64,000 nucleotides of DNA, taken from contig NZ_JAOPFU010000004.1 of the NCBI RefSeq assembly GCF_025515275.1, positions 62,001-126,000 of the forward strand. Direction: 5' to 3'. Source of the DNA: Catenovulum sp. 2E275. Lineage in GTDB: Bacteria > Pseudomonadota > Gammaproteobacteria > Enterobacterales > Alteromonadaceae. The notes below the pieces were generated by a model that was not told the origin of the DNA, ran no database searches, and saw nothing but the letters and a program-made list of their open reading frames with translations. The translations under genes and the position numbers were made by a program. Below are positions 34,415 to 43,173 of this stretch, in pieces; position 1 is the stretch's first letter; every line of letters starts with the position of its first letter.

Positions 34415-35472
34415 TAATCAAACAAAGTTTCTGTTAACGCTGTGCCCGCCTGAATATCTTGATTTGCGGTTTTACCCAGCACTCGAGACCAGTGTTTTGG
34501 GGTAAGACCAATTGCCGGGCGAACAATTTTCAAATTATCACTGTTCAATATTTCCCCAGCTTTAATATCTTTGCAAACAAAAATTGAGCGACGATAATAT
34601 TTAGATTTTTCTTCCGCAGCACTGCCGCCATAAGTTATTTTACCCAAGGCTTTATGAGCTAATTCAGCATTTTCAACCAAAGCTTTAAATTCACTGGGTT
34701 CAAGTGAAAACGCAGCGTCAACACCACCTGCATTTCGGTCTAATACAAAATGTTTTTCAATCACACAGGCACCCAATGCAACAGATGCAACGGCAACGCC
34801 AATACCTTGAGTATGATCAGACAAACCAACCAAACAACCAAATTTTAGCTGCATGTCTTTAATTGTAATTAAATTAGTATTTTCTGCGCTGGCAGGGTAA
34901 GTGCTAGTGCATTTTAAAATAATAATGTCGTGACAACCGGCAGCTTTAGCTGTGTTAATGGCTTCAATAATTTCAGTTTCAGTTGCCATACCGGTAGACA
35001 TAATAAGAGGTTTACCTGTACTAGCGGCTTTTTTGATTAAAGGCAAGTCAGTTAATTCAAACGAAGCTACTTTGTAACAAGGTACATCTAAACTTTCTAA
35101 AAAATCGACAGCGGTTTCATCAAAAGGAGAGCTAAACGCAATTAAACCCAGCGCTTTAGCATAGGCGAATAAATCTTTATGCCACTCGTATGGAGTTGCT
35201 GCGTGTTGGTAAAGCTCGTGCAAATGGCGGCCATACCACAAAGAGTCCGGTTCCATAATTCTAAAATTATCAGAGTCAATATTCAGGGTCATTGAATCAG
35301 CAGTGTAGGTTTGCAGCTTAATCGCATCGACCCCTGCATCAGCAGCTGCTTTGATCATAGCTTTCGCTAACGCAAAGTCTTGACTATGGTTACCGGATAG
35401 CTCCGCAATAACAAATGGTTTGGTCTGTTCGCTAATTAAGCGTCCGGCAATAGTGATTTGTTTGTCCAACAT
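34414..35472 (-). CDS. pseI: PseI, pseudaminic acid synthase
   Basis: A NeuB-family synthase of 352 residues from the ATG. The codons before it in phase begin with TTG directly at the upstream stop, which I consider less likely. It has IAELSGNHSQDFALAKAMI, DAIKLQTYTADSMTL, LIMSTGMATETEI, IEKHFVLDRNAGGVDAAFSL and a C-terminal SAF antifreeze-like domain (VCKDIKAGEILNSDNLKIVRP). It condenses 2,4-diacetamido-trideoxy-altrose with phosphoenolpyruvate to form pseudaminic acid. The GGVDAAFSLEP wording suits PseI better than sialate or legionaminate synthases. Confidence 0.92.
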   Translation of the reverse strand: MLDKQITIAGRLISEQTKPFVIAELSGNHSQDFALAKAMIKAAADAGVDAIKLQTYTADSMTLNIDSDNFRIMEPDSLWYGRHLHELYQHAATPYEWHKDLFAYAKALGLIAFSSPFDETAVDFLESLDVPCYKVASFELTDLPLIKKAASTGKPLIMSTGMATETEIIEAINTAKAAGCHDIIILKCTSTYPASAENTNLITIKDMQLKFGCLVGLSDHTQGIGVAVASVALGACVIEKHFVLDRNAGGVDAAFSLEPSEFKALVENAELAHKALGKITYGGSAAEEKSKYYRRSIFVCKDIKAGEILNSDNLKIVRPAIGLTPKHWSRVLGKTANQDIQAGTALTETLFD

Positions 35473-35481
35473 AATAATCAA

Positions 35482-36525
35482 TTAACTGTCAATTGAGTCT
35501 AATAATTCAGTAATTTGTTCAGCCAGCACTTGAGGCTTAATACAAACACATAGCAGTTCAGAGTGTTGTCCTTGTAAAGCTTGCAAACAAGCGGTACAAG
35601 TTGGAGTTGGCTCAGTCACAAAATCCGGCATAAGCACTGCTGGATCTGAATCCCCAGTGATCAGTAAGGTTTGACAATGAGCCGCTTTAGCCAGCCAATA
35701 AAACTCAGCCGGCGGGCTAACCAGTAAATCAGTTGCAGTTAGTTTTTCTAACTGGCGTTTAATTGGCTGTTCAGATAAAGCTTCAGACCACACAACATAA
35801 CCTTTGGCTTGCAGCATGGTTTTTAATTCATTGAGATAAGGATAATTAGGCAGAGCATTGGATGTTAAAGCGATTACTTTTTGTTTTGCTGACGCTGCTT
35901 TTTTTGAGATTAAATCAGCATCGGCTGCTACTTGAATTTGCATATCAAACTCAAGCCGGTCAAACCCACAACAATTAGCCAAATAATATTCTGGGTAACC
36001 ATTTTCCGGCACAAAGCTGGATTCCCACCAACGACTAAACCACCGGCTCATTAAAGCAAAAGTCGAGTCCATATAATGCGCTGGTGCGCTAACATATTCA
36101 GGTAGCAGGGTTTGCGCCTGAAAAGCTTCAATCAGTTCCTGCACCGACTGATTCATATAATTACCCATGACTCGCTCACCAGCATCTTTTAAAAATCGAG
36201 TTAAAAAACAAGCCATAAAGCTAGTATCCAGATTAATAATCTGGTCGTACCCTTCCCCAACGATTTGCTCTGCAAACCCTAAAAACGATTCCATTGCAGG
36301 TAATAAATTATCTGGCCAATCGGTTTTGTCCAGTTTGATTACATTGACACTCGGTTCGGCAAGCTCAATGATTTCTCCTCCTTGAGCAAAAGTCATAAAA
36401 CTAATTTGTGCTTCAGGATACTGCTTTTTAAAATAACGCAGCGCAGGCACGCCAATTGACGCAACATCAGAGACATTTAATAAACGAATAATTAATATTT
36501 TTAATCTACTACTAGCTGTATTCAT
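35482..36525 (-). CDS. GT9/heptosyltransferase-like protein inside the pse cluster
   Basis: A 347-residue protein with an N-terminal LKILIIRLLNVSDVASIGVPALRYF start, the arrangement seen in ADP-heptose:LPS heptosyltransferases, followed by YDQIINLDTSF and, in the C-terminal half, KVIALTSNALPNYPYL and TDLLVSPPAEFYWLA. The C-terminal domain is less typical, and the usual nucleotide-sugar Asp/Gly loop is not clear. It lies between pseF and pseI, so it may act on flagellin or on the CMP-Pse product. It could be inactive as a transferase. No function is assigned beyond the fold-level resemblance. Confidence 0.55.
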   Translation of the reverse strand: MNTASSRLKILIIRLLNVSDVASIGVPALRYFKKQYPEAQISFMTFAQGGEIIELAEPSVNVIKLDKTDWPDNLLPAMESFLGFAEQIVGEGYDQIINLDTSFMACFLTRFLKDAGERVMGNYMNQSVQELIEAFQAQTLLPEYVSAPAHYMDSTFALMSRWFSRWWESSFVPENGYPEYYLANCCGFDRLEFDMQIQVAADADLISKKAASAKQKVIALTSNALPNYPYLNELKTMLQAKGYVVWSEALSEQPIKRQLEKLTATDLLVSPPAEFYWLAKAAHCQTLLITGDSDPAVLMPDFVTEPTPTCTACLQALQGQHSELLCVCIKPQVLAEQITELLDSIDS

Positions 36526-36540
36526 AGTCGTCCTAGGTTT

Positions 36541-37233
36541 TTAACCTGTTTTTGTAATGAGCTTATATAGTATTTCGGCCGTCTGCCAGTCTTCTAAAGT
36601 ATCAATGTCCTGAACTAGGTATCTGGGCAGAAAAATTGGAAGGCTGTGTGGTGAAAATATACCCTTTGGAGATAAATAATCATTTGTGCGCCCCCAATAA
36701 AACTGGCCAGCATCATGAAAAGCTTCAGTTAAATCTTGTGAGCGACTGCCAATGTGTTCTGGGTACATAGGCGTTACACCATCGCCATCATGCTTAAGCG
36801 CTCTTTGCACAGGAAATGGAAAACTACAAACTGAAAAGGCAAATGCTTTATCTAACTGTTGTTGAAGTTGTTTTAGAGCGCCAGCCAGATAGTCAGCTTG
36901 TAAAAGCGGTGCAGTTGCATAAATGCAGCAGGTAAACTCAATTTGAAATCCTTTATCCAGATAATATTGAATGGCGTGATTAGTAACCGCTCTGGTGCCT
37001 GTGTAGTCATCCGATAGCTCTGCTGGGCGAATAAAAGGTACTTCAGCGCCATATTTAGTCGCGACCTCTGCGATTTCATCACTATCGGTAGAAACCATGA
37101 TTTTATCAAAGCAATTGGATTCTATCGCTGTTTCAATACTGTGCGCAATAAGCGGTTTTCCGGCAAAAGATTTGATATTTTTTTTAGGAATGCGTTTACT
37201 ACCGCCACGAGCCGGAATAATAGCTAAGTTCAT
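36541..37233 (-). CDS. pseF: PseF, CMP-pseudaminic acid cytidylyltransferase
   Basis: A 230-residue cytidylyltransferase with AIIPARGGSKRIPKKNIK at residues 4-21 (CTP-binding motif of the NeuA family), GKPLIAHSIETA, and DIDTLEDWQTAEIL close to the C-terminus with the metal-binding aspartates. It activates pseudaminic acid as CMP-Pse, the donor for Maf-type flagellin transferases. It overlaps pseC by four bases. Length is typical. Confidence 0.92.
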   Translation of the reverse strand: MNLAIIPARGGSKRIPKKNIKSFAGKPLIAHSIETAIESNCFDKIMVSTDSDEIAEVATKYGAEVPFIRPAELSDDYTGTRAVTNHAIQYYLDKGFQIEFTCCIYATAPLLQADYLAGALKQLQQQLDKAFAFSVCSFPFPVQRALKHDGDGVTPMYPEHIGSRSQDLTEAFHDAGQFYWGRTNDYLSPKGIFSPHSLPIFLPRYLVQDIDTLEDWQTAEILYKLITKTG

Positions 37234-38375
37234 AACAAAATTTGTTCCAAAGCAGTAATCACTTTATCCTGCTCTTCAAACGTCATTTGTGGATATAAAG
37301 GCAAAGTTAAAGTGCGAGAGTAATAAAATTCAGCATGAGGAAAATCCCCTTTTTTAAATCCAAGCTTTTGATAATAGGGTTGAAAATGGACGGGGATATA
37401 ATGAACATTCACACCAATACCAGCCTGCTGTAATTTCTGATAAGCAAGTTTTCGGTCAAAGCCTTCAAACTCAATTGAGAATAAGTGCCAAGCACTGGTA
37501 TTTAAATTGGCTTGGTCCGGTAAAACGAGTGGTAAATGGGCGAGCTTTGCGAAATATCGTTTTGCTAAAGTTCGTCTTTTCTGGATGAATTCATTTAATT
37601 TTTTGAGTTGTGAAATACCTAAAGCAGCATTTAAATCACTCATTCTGTAATTAAATCCAAGTTCAATTTGCTGATACGCCCATGGACCATCTAACTCGCC
37701 TTGAATCAACTCAGCGTCTTTAGTCACACCATGTTTAGCATACAGTGCGGCTTGTTTCATTAAACTTGCATTATTAGAAACGATTGCCCCACCTTCGGCT
37801 GTCGTCATAGATTTAACCGGATGAAAACTATACACGGTTAAATCTGAGTGCACACAACTCCCAATTTTTTGATTTAAATAATCACCACCTAATGCATGGC
37901 AGGCATCTTCAATAATAGCAATATTATATGATCGGCAGATTTGGCTAATTTGCTGCATATCACAACTTGCGCCAGCAAAATGCACACAAATAATCGCTTT
38001 GGGTAGCTGGTTATTTTTTTCTGCAATTTTTAATTTTTCTAATAATGCATTTGGGTTTAAATTTCGGCTCTGCGGATCTATATCAACAAAATCAACATCT
38101 GCACCACAAAAGCGAATACTGTTTGCTGAAGCAACAAAGGTAATAGGGGTTGTCCAAACAATATCGCCTTTACCAATACCTAAAACTAAACAGGCAACAT
38201 GAAGTGCAGAAGTGGCACTGTTAACAACAAGCGCATAATCTGAACCAGAGTATTCAGCTAATGCTCGTTCAAATTGTGGGACTTGCTGGCCTTGAGTTAA
38301 AAACTGATTTTGCAATACATCAACAACGGCTTCAATATCCTGATTATCTATATGATGTTTACCATAAGGTATCAT
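37230..38375 (-). CDS. pseC: PseC, UDP-4-amino-4,6-dideoxy-AltNAc transaminase
   Basis: A 381-residue DegT-family aminotransferase with VNSATSALHVACLVLG, VHFAGASCDMQQI, IEDACHALGGDY and the PLP lysine in VYSFHPVKSMTTAEGG. It aminates the 4-keto sugar produced by PseB. Its active-site block (HPVKSMTTAEGG) differs from the HPLKN(F/L) block of the two DegT proteins in the left part of the locus, showing they are a separate subfamily. Overlaps pseB by four bases. Confidence 0.93.
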   Translation of the reverse strand: MIPYGKHHIDNQDIEAVVDVLQNQFLTQGQQVPQFERALAEYSGSDYALVVNSATSALHVACLVLGIGKGDIVWTTPITFVASANSIRFCGADVDFVDIDPQSRNLNPNALLEKLKIAEKNNQLPKAIICVHFAGASCDMQQISQICRSYNIAIIEDACHALGGDYLNQKIGSCVHSDLTVYSFHPVKSMTTAEGGAIVSNNASLMKQAALYAKHGVTKDAELIQGELDGPWAYQQIELGFNYRMSDLNAALGISQLKKLNEFIQKRRTLAKRYFAKLAHLPLVLPDQANLNTSAWHLFSIEFEGFDRKLAYQKLQQAGIGVNVHYIPVHFQPYYQKLGFKKGDFPHAEFYYSRTLTLPLYPQMTFEEQDKVITALEQILL

Positions 38376-39370
38376 AAAACGCTTTTATCCAGCTCTTTTA
38401 GCTCTTCAACCGTTAAAAAGTGAGGATTAGTACCCGAATGATATTCAAATTGCTCAGCCACTAATTTACCTTTTTCTGCCAATTTATTTTTAGAGTAGTC
38501 TAGTTCACGCTCAAAAAATTTGATCGCTGGAGATATGACATAATGATCGTCAAATTCATAGGTTTGATGAGAAACTTCTTCTGGAACCATAACTTCATGC
38601 AGCTTTTCACCCGGTCGAATGCCTATAAGTTCATAATCTTTAGAGCCGCTCATAGCTTCAACTAAATCTAAAATACGAACCGAAGGTATTTTAGGAACAA
38701 AAATTTCTCCACCTTGCATACGTTCAAAGTTTTTAACAACAAACTCTACACCTTGTTCTAGTCTTAACCAAAACCGGGTCATTTCTGCATGTGTCACCGG
38801 AAGCTTTTGACAACCTTCTCTTAATAAATTCCGATAATAAGGTACAACTGAGCCACGTGAACCAACTACATTGCCATAACGAACAACCGCAAAACGAGTG
38901 CCTTTTGCCCCTGCTATATTATTTCCAGCAACAAATAATTTATCAGAAGCCAATTTAGTTGCACCATATAAGTTAACAGGGTTTGCAGCTTTATCAGTAG
39001 ACAAAGCAATCACTTTATTAACATTGGCTTCTATCGCTGCTTCAATCACATTTTGCGCGCCCATAATATTGGTTTTAATACATTCCATTGGGTTGTATTC
39101 AGCAGCAGGCACTTGCTTTAACGCTGCAGCATGGATAACAAAATCAACACCGCGCATTGCGGTTAATAATCTGTCTTTATCTCGTACATTACCGATAAAA
39201 TAGCGCATAGACTTATCAGTAAAGGTCTGCTGCATTTCAAATTGCTTAAGCTCATCACGGGAAAAAACAATCAATTTTTTAGGTTGGTAGTGGGTTAATA
39301 CATATCTTATAAAGCACTGGCCGAAAGAGCCTGTACCGCCAGTAATTAAAATTGATTTATTGTTAAACAC
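38372..39370 (-). CDS. pseB: PseB, UDP-GlcNAc 4,6-dehydratase (5-inverting)
   Basis: A 332-residue SDR of the FlaA1/PseB type with ILITGGTGSFGQCF at residues 6-19, HAAALKQVPAAEYNP, ALSTDKAANPVNLYGATK carrying the catalytic Lys/Asp and the YxxxK pair, and the terminal GIRPGEKLHEVMVPEE. It starts pseudaminic acid synthesis from UDP-GlcNAc. It is the first gene of the long glycan run. A 113-base gap separates it from the FliT-like gene, and AGGG lies six bases before the ATG. A promoter may sit in that gap: TTGATG and TATTAC are 16 bases apart on the minus strand, but this is weak. Confidence 0.93.
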   Translation of the reverse strand: MFNNKSILITGGTGSFGQCFIRYVLTHYQPKKLIVFSRDELKQFEMQQTFTDKSMRYFIGNVRDKDRLLTAMRGVDFVIHAAALKQVPAAEYNPMECIKTNIMGAQNVIEAAIEANVNKVIALSTDKAANPVNLYGATKLASDKLFVAGNNIAGAKGTRFAVVRYGNVVGSRGSVVPYYRNLLREGCQKLPVTHAEMTRFWLRLEQGVEFVVKNFERMQGGEIFVPKIPSVRILDLVEAMSGSKDYELIGIRPGEKLHEVMVPEEVSHQTYEFDDHYVISPAIKFFERELDYSKNKLAEKGKLVAEQFEYHSGTNPHFLTVEELKELDKSVL

Positions 39371-39483
39371 ATCTTAACCCTACATGATTTATTCTTATAC
39401 TTGGCTTGATTGTAATAGATAATTTAAATATTGCATCAACCAATCTCTAATTCTTTAATTTTTCAATTGTTTTTATGCAAAAA

Positions 39484-39807
39484 TCACTTGTAATGCTTAA
39501 TAGCTTTCTGACTTTTTTTTAAATTCACTAACTCTTTTTCAGTATTATTAAATAGTTTCTGGCATTGTTGAACCAAATAACGATTCACAATCAGTTCTTG
39601 TTCTATAAATTGCTTTTGAATATCAACTTGTCCATTCAACTTTTTTAACTCATCCGATATAAGTTCATCTCTTTTATCTATAAGTTTTAATAAAGTTGAA
39701 GAATCGATTTCAGTTTGCTTTAGAATAGAAGAGACCTGAGCATTTAATTGCCTTAATAGCTCAGGCGTTAAATCATGATCAAGCGCAATAGAGTTAAACT
39801 GCTGCAT
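39484..39807 (-). CDS. FliT-like small flagellar chaperone candidate
   Basis: A coiled-coil-rich protein of about 107 residues from the chosen ATG, which overlaps fliS by 14 bases; a longer reading adds 13 residues and a larger overlap. It is made of predicted helices (LRQLNAQVSSILKQTE, LIDKRDELISDELKKL, QLLIVNRYL-like segments) with no enzymatic motif. Its position directly after fliS, its size and its helical nature are what is expected of FliT, the export chaperone of the FliD cap. Sequence conservation of FliT is low, so the call depends on context. Confidence 0.55.
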   Translation of the reverse strand: MQQFNSIALDHDLTPELLRQLNAQVSSILKQTEIDSSTLLKLIDKRDELISDELKKLNGQVDIQKQFIEQELIVNRYLVQQCQKLFNNTEKELVNLKKSQKAIKHYK

Positions 39808-40225
39808 TTTGTTGACGTTGAGTTTCGTAAGCTTGCTGTTTAGCATCTTCCGGTATTTGAGACCAAGCTGTTTTAATCGGGAGCATTAAACCAATCACTT
39901 CATCAATAATACTTGTATTATTTTGAATATGGGCATCCGTTAATCGATTTATCATATACTCATATAAAGCATACAAATTATCAGCAACCTGATTATCTTC
40001 CTGGTTAAAATCCAGCGTATCTCTTAAATTAACTAAAATAGCTGATGCTCTGGATAAATGTTCCGATTTTGCTTCAAACTCTTTACGCTCCATCGCACCT
40101 TTAGCATAAGCCATTCTATCTAAGGCCCCTTGCATAAGCATAAGCGTTAACTGATGCGGGTCTGCTTGCGCAATTTGTTGTTTTAAATTGCCTTTTTTAT
40201 AAGCATTGATACCGCGATTATACAT
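39794..40225 (-). CDS. fliS: FliS, flagellin export chaperone
   Basis: A 143-residue all-helical protein with YNRGINAYKKGN at the N-terminus, DPHQLTLMLMQGALDRMAYA near 23-42, and LYALYEYMINRLTDAHIQN near 88. All are hallmarks of FliS. It binds the C-terminus of flagellin in the cytoplasm to prevent premature polymerisation. It follows fliD by 20 bases. The start is well supported by family conservation of the Tyr-x-x-Gly beginning. Confidence 0.92.
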   Translation of the reverse strand: MYNRGINAYKKGNLKQQIAQADPHQLTLMLMQGALDRMAYAKGAMERKEFEAKSEHLSRASAILVNLRDTLDFNQEDNQVADNLYALYEYMINRLTDAHIQNNTSIIDEVIGLMLPIKTAWSQIPEDAKQQAYETQRQQNAAV

Positions 40226-40245
40226 ATTAAAACCTCACAAATTTG

Positions 40246-41673
40246 TTATGCGTAACCTAAAGCTGCCATTAATGAGCTTTGTGTTCTTTGTAGCTTAGAA
40301 ACTGTTAAATCAAGATTAATATACTTGTTACGCAATAATGTTTCATAATCTGCCATTTGTAGCTCAAAACGTTCGCGCTCATCGGATAACAAATCTTTTT
40401 CATCTTTCTTAGCACTCTCTCTTGTTCGTAAAAGACCACCATAGGTAGTGTATTCATGAACAAAATCATACATTTTATTAGCTATCCCTTCATCATCGTC
40501 AGAGAATAAAGCCGCAATTTGATCATAATTATCATCTAGAGCATCATCGAGTAAATCTTCACCACTGCCAAAACCAAAATCATCGGTTGAAGAAATTTGT
40601 AGTTTACCATCATCATCAAATGAAACGCCTATCTGAAATAGGGTACTTAGCGAAGAAGTACTAACTGAGCCACTCACGATTGAGCTTAATCCAGTTTGAA
40701 TACTCCGAGCCATATAATCGCCAGCCAAAGGACCATCTTCTTCTAATTCAGATGTACCATATTTAGTTAGAGTAGCAATTTCATCCATTATAGAATTGTA
40801 GTTATCAACAAAATCTGTAATTTTGTTTTTTAGGCCATCTTTATCATAACCAATTTCGAGTTTCGAGGTTTTAAACTCGCCTAGAGCATCTTTTTCACTC
40901 ACTTCTTCTGCTTCAAATGAAACATTTTCAATCACATTCTCAAATTCATTTGTCTGACTTTCAACCGCTATCCCATCAATATTAGCGATTGCATTTTTAG
41001 CTGCGGTTACATCCATGCCAGCAGTAGACACTTTATCTAATTCAGCATTATTATTAGTAACAACTAAGTCATTACCCTCACCAGTTTTATCTGAAGTAAA
41101 CACTAACTTCGCACCTTCAGCTGTACCTGTATCTATAATGCTGGCTTTAATACCATATTCTTCACCAGCAGAATTAACTGCAGCACGTAATTGCGCTACC
41201 GTCATACCAGCTGTGACATTGATATCAAATGTATCTGAACCTGCGGTAAAAGTCATAGTGCCGGCAGTTGAACTTACTGCGGAAGAAGATGAGGTAAACC
41301 CGGCGCCATTAGTTTGTAAACGACTACCACTAGCTAGTTGCTCAATTGCAATTCTATATTCGCCTTTTACAGCACTATTTGAAGCTTCAGCCGTGAAAGG
41401 ACCAGTTGATGATTCATCATCTGAGCTGATATTTGGGTGAGTGACTAATGCTTTACGACCTTGTAAATCATAACTGCTTCGCAATTCACGAACAGCCTCT
41501 TTAAACTCGTCTAACTTAGATTTTAATTTTCCAATGGCAGAAATTTCGCTTTCAAGTGTTTCTTCTCTTGTATCTAAGCGTGCTTGTTTAGGGGCTCTTT
41601 CGGCTTCAAGTAACTGTGTAACTAAGCCACTTAAATCTAAACCTGAACCAACACCAATAGATGAAACACTCAT
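40246..41673 (-). CDS. fliD: FliD, flagellar filament cap
   Basis: A 475-residue hook-associated protein 2. The N-terminus SSIGVGSGLDLSGLVTQLLEAE and helical segment KLKSKLDEFKEAVREL form the D0/D1 region. The middle is Ser/Thr/Ala-rich domain D2/D3, and the C-terminus has LLRNKYINLDLTVSKLQRTQSSLMAAL. It caps the growing filament and folds incoming flagellin. The gene is 17 bases after flaG. The Ser/Thr-rich central part is variable, as expected for a surface-exposed domain. Confidence 0.93.
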   Translation of the reverse strand: MSVSSIGVGSGLDLSGLVTQLLEAERAPKQARLDTREETLESEISAIGKLKSKLDEFKEAVRELRSSYDLQGRKALVTHPNISSDDESSTGPFTAEASNSAVKGEYRIAIEQLASGSRLQTNGAGFTSSSSAVSSTAGTMTFTAGSDTFDINVTAGMTVAQLRAAVNSAGEEYGIKASIIDTGTAEGAKLVFTSDKTGEGNDLVVTNNNAELDKVSTAGMDVTAAKNAIANIDGIAVESQTNEFENVIENVSFEAEEVSEKDALGEFKTSKLEIGYDKDGLKNKITDFVDNYNSIMDEIATLTKYGTSELEEDGPLAGDYMARSIQTGLSSIVSGSVSTSSLSTLFQIGVSFDDDGKLQISSTDDFGFGSGEDLLDDALDDNYDQIAALFSDDDEGIANKMYDFVHEYTTYGGLLRTRESAKKDEKDLLSDERERFELQMADYETLLRNKYINLDLTVSKLQRTQSSLMAALGYA

Positions 41674-41690
41674 AATGACCTCGTACTAAT

Positions 41691-42224
41691 TTACACTTGC
41701 CGATTAACTAAAACTCCTATCGCTTCTCCAGCATCAGTTTGAAGCTCTTTAATCCGCTGTGCCAATTTTAAAACATCTTCAGATGGGATTTGTCTAATAA
41801 CATCACCTGAATCTGAATCGGTTACTTTGATGATAGAACGATTACTATCTTCATCAAAAGAAAAATTTAATTGTCGATTTTGTAATTGAATAAAATCCGT
41901 TACCTGAGATAACGCATTTTCAATTTGAGCAAAACCTTCTTCGGTTGTAATACTAAGTATATCGGCTGTATCTGTTGTAACTTTAGTATTTGAAACTAAT
42001 TTTTGCTCCGATACACTACCTTTGGTATTACTTTCGTCACGCCCATTATCAACATTTTGGGTTGATGTATTTACTACACCAGAAGCTAAAGATAGTTTAT
42101 CATCTGAGTGTGTCGAATTAGCTAAAGAACTCTGTTCACTCTCTAACTTTGTTTTGTTAGTAGTATTCTGCCCGTTAACTAAATTAGCAAAATAACCACT
42201 TATTTGTGAAGCTTGGATTTCCAT
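41691..42224 (-). CDS. flaG: FlaG family protein
   Basis: A protein of 177 residues from the ATG four bases after GGGAGG; the in-frame GTG 12 bases earlier overlaps that ribosome site and is rejected. The N-terminal ~100 residues are Ser/Asn/Thr-rich and low-complexity. The conserved part is the C-terminal ~75 residues: QLNFSFDEDSNRSIIKVTD, GDVIRQIPSEDVLKLAQ. FlaG proteins affect filament length in polar flagellates. It lies between flagellin and fliD, the usual position in Vibrio, Pseudomonas and Shewanella. Confidence 0.9.
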   Translation of the reverse strand: MEIQASQISGYFANLVNGQNTTNKTKLESEQSSLANSTHSDDKLSLASGVVNTSTQNVDNGRDESNTKGSVSEQKLVSNTKVTTDTADILSITTEEGFAQIENALSQVTDFIQLQNRQLNFSFDEDSNRSIIKVTDSDSGDVIRQIPSEDVLKLAQRIKELQTDAGEAIGVLVNRQV

Positions 42225-42263
42225 AAAACCTCCCACAAATCAGTTACGGCTTATACTTTAAAC

Positions 42264-42304
42264 AAATTAACTGGCTGAGACAATTATACCCAACCAGTTA
42301 ATTT
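42264..42304 (-). terminator. Inverted repeat after flagellin, probable partial terminator
   Basis: An 11-base perfect inverted repeat (AAATTAACTGG / CCAGTTAATTT) with a 19-base loop lies 42 bases after the flagellin stop. The stem is AT-rich and the following T run on the minus strand is weak (GTTT), so it may only reduce read-through into flaG. That would fit the much higher flagellin demand. A poor sigma-28-like element (TAATTTGT, 11 bases, GCCGTAAC) overlaps its distal arm and could give flaG its own start; I rate that as speculative. Confidence 0.5.
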
Positions 42305-42345
42305 TAATCAGCCATACCAATTCGTACAACTTATCTAACTCAAAA

Positions 42346-43173
42346 TTAACCTAAAAGCGATAAAGCACTTTGAGGTCTTTGGTTAGCCTGGCTTAATACA
42401 GAGATACTAGCTTGTTGTACAATTTGATTACGAGTTAGTTCAGCAGTTTCACTTGCGAAGTCTGTATCACGAATCTGCGAACGAGCTGAAGATACATTTT
42501 CAACTACATTACTTAAATTACGAATAGTTGACTGAAAGCGATTTTGAAGCGCACCTAAATCAGCTCGAGCAGCCCCAATTGTAGATATAGCGCTATCAAT
42601 TGACGCTAAAGCGCCTGATGCACCTGTCGCAGTAGAAATATCAACAGAGCCTAAGCTCAAACCTGATGCGCCATAACCACCAGCTTGATCTAAGGAAATT
42701 GTAATATTCTGACCACCGTTTGCTCCAACTAAGAAAGAAGATGAATAATCACCTTTTAATAAGTCAACACCAGCAAATTGGGTATTTTGACCAATTCTGC
42801 TAATCTCTTGTTTAAGAGCAGATACTTCTTTTTGAAGTGCTGTACGGTCAGCAGAACTGTTAATACCATTTTGAGATTGAACAGCTAACTGACGAATACG
42901 TTGCAATGACGTTGTAATTTCTTGCATCGCACCTTCTGCTGTTTGCACAACAGAGATACCGTCGTTTGCATTTCTTACCGCTTGGTTTAAACCCTGAATT
43001 TGAGTTGTCATACGATCTGAGATTTGCATACCAGCTGCATCATCAGCAGCTCGGTTAATACGAAAACCAGATGATAAACGCTCAAAAGATGTATTCAATT
43101 GGGTGCCAGAATTCATTAATTGGCGTTGTGCGTTTAATGATGAAACATTAGTGTTTACAAACATACCAGACAT
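42346..43173 (-). CDS. Flagellin (FliC/FlaA type)
   Basis: A 275-residue flagellin. The N-terminal D0/D1 region has NTNVSSLNAQRQLMNSG and RLSSGFRINRAADDAAGM. The C-terminal region has DTDFASETAELTRNQIVQQA and ends SQANQRPQSALSLLG. The central domain (about 140-190) is short and Gly/Ser/Ala-rich, giving a compact flagellin with several Ser/Thr residues that could carry glycans. It has a perfect AGGAGG ribosome site seven bases from the ATG and a sigma-28 promoter about 150 bases upstream. Only one flagellin gene is in the window; other copies may be elsewhere. Confidence 0.97.
   Translation of the reverse strand: MSGMFVNTNVSSLNAQRQLMNSGTQLNTSFERLSSGFRINRAADDAAGMQISDRMTTQIQGLNQAVRNANDGISVVQTAEGAMQEITTSLQRIRQLAVQSQNGINSSADRTALQKEVSALKQEISRIGQNTQFAGVDLLKGDYSSSFLVGANGGQNITISLDQAGGYGASGLSLGSVDISTATGASGALASIDSAISTIGAARADLGALQNRFQSTIRNLSNVVENVSSARSQIRDTDFASETAELTRNQIVQQASISVLSQANQRPQSALSLLG

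Noticed and set aside
39371-39483. Promoter for pseB in the gap after the FliT-like gene
   Set aside because: A TTGATG/TATTAC pair with 16-base spacing exists but is weak and in very AT-rich DNA; kept only as a remark under pseB.
41015-41440. A 141-codon plus-strand open frame opposite fliD
   Set aside because: It overlaps the variable middle of FliD in antisense and lacks a ribosome site; shadow.
42224-42345. A sigma-28 promoter for flaG
   Set aside because: The best match (TAATTTGT-N11-GCCGTAAC) has about 5/8 in each half and overlaps the inverted repeat; not good enough to list as a promoter.
39484-43173. Filament genes read as a horizontally acquired module with the glycan locus
   Set aside because: Base composition looks similar by eye to the surrounding genes, no repeats, integrase or att-like sites are seen, and the flagellin-flaG-fliD-fliS order is normal for the group.
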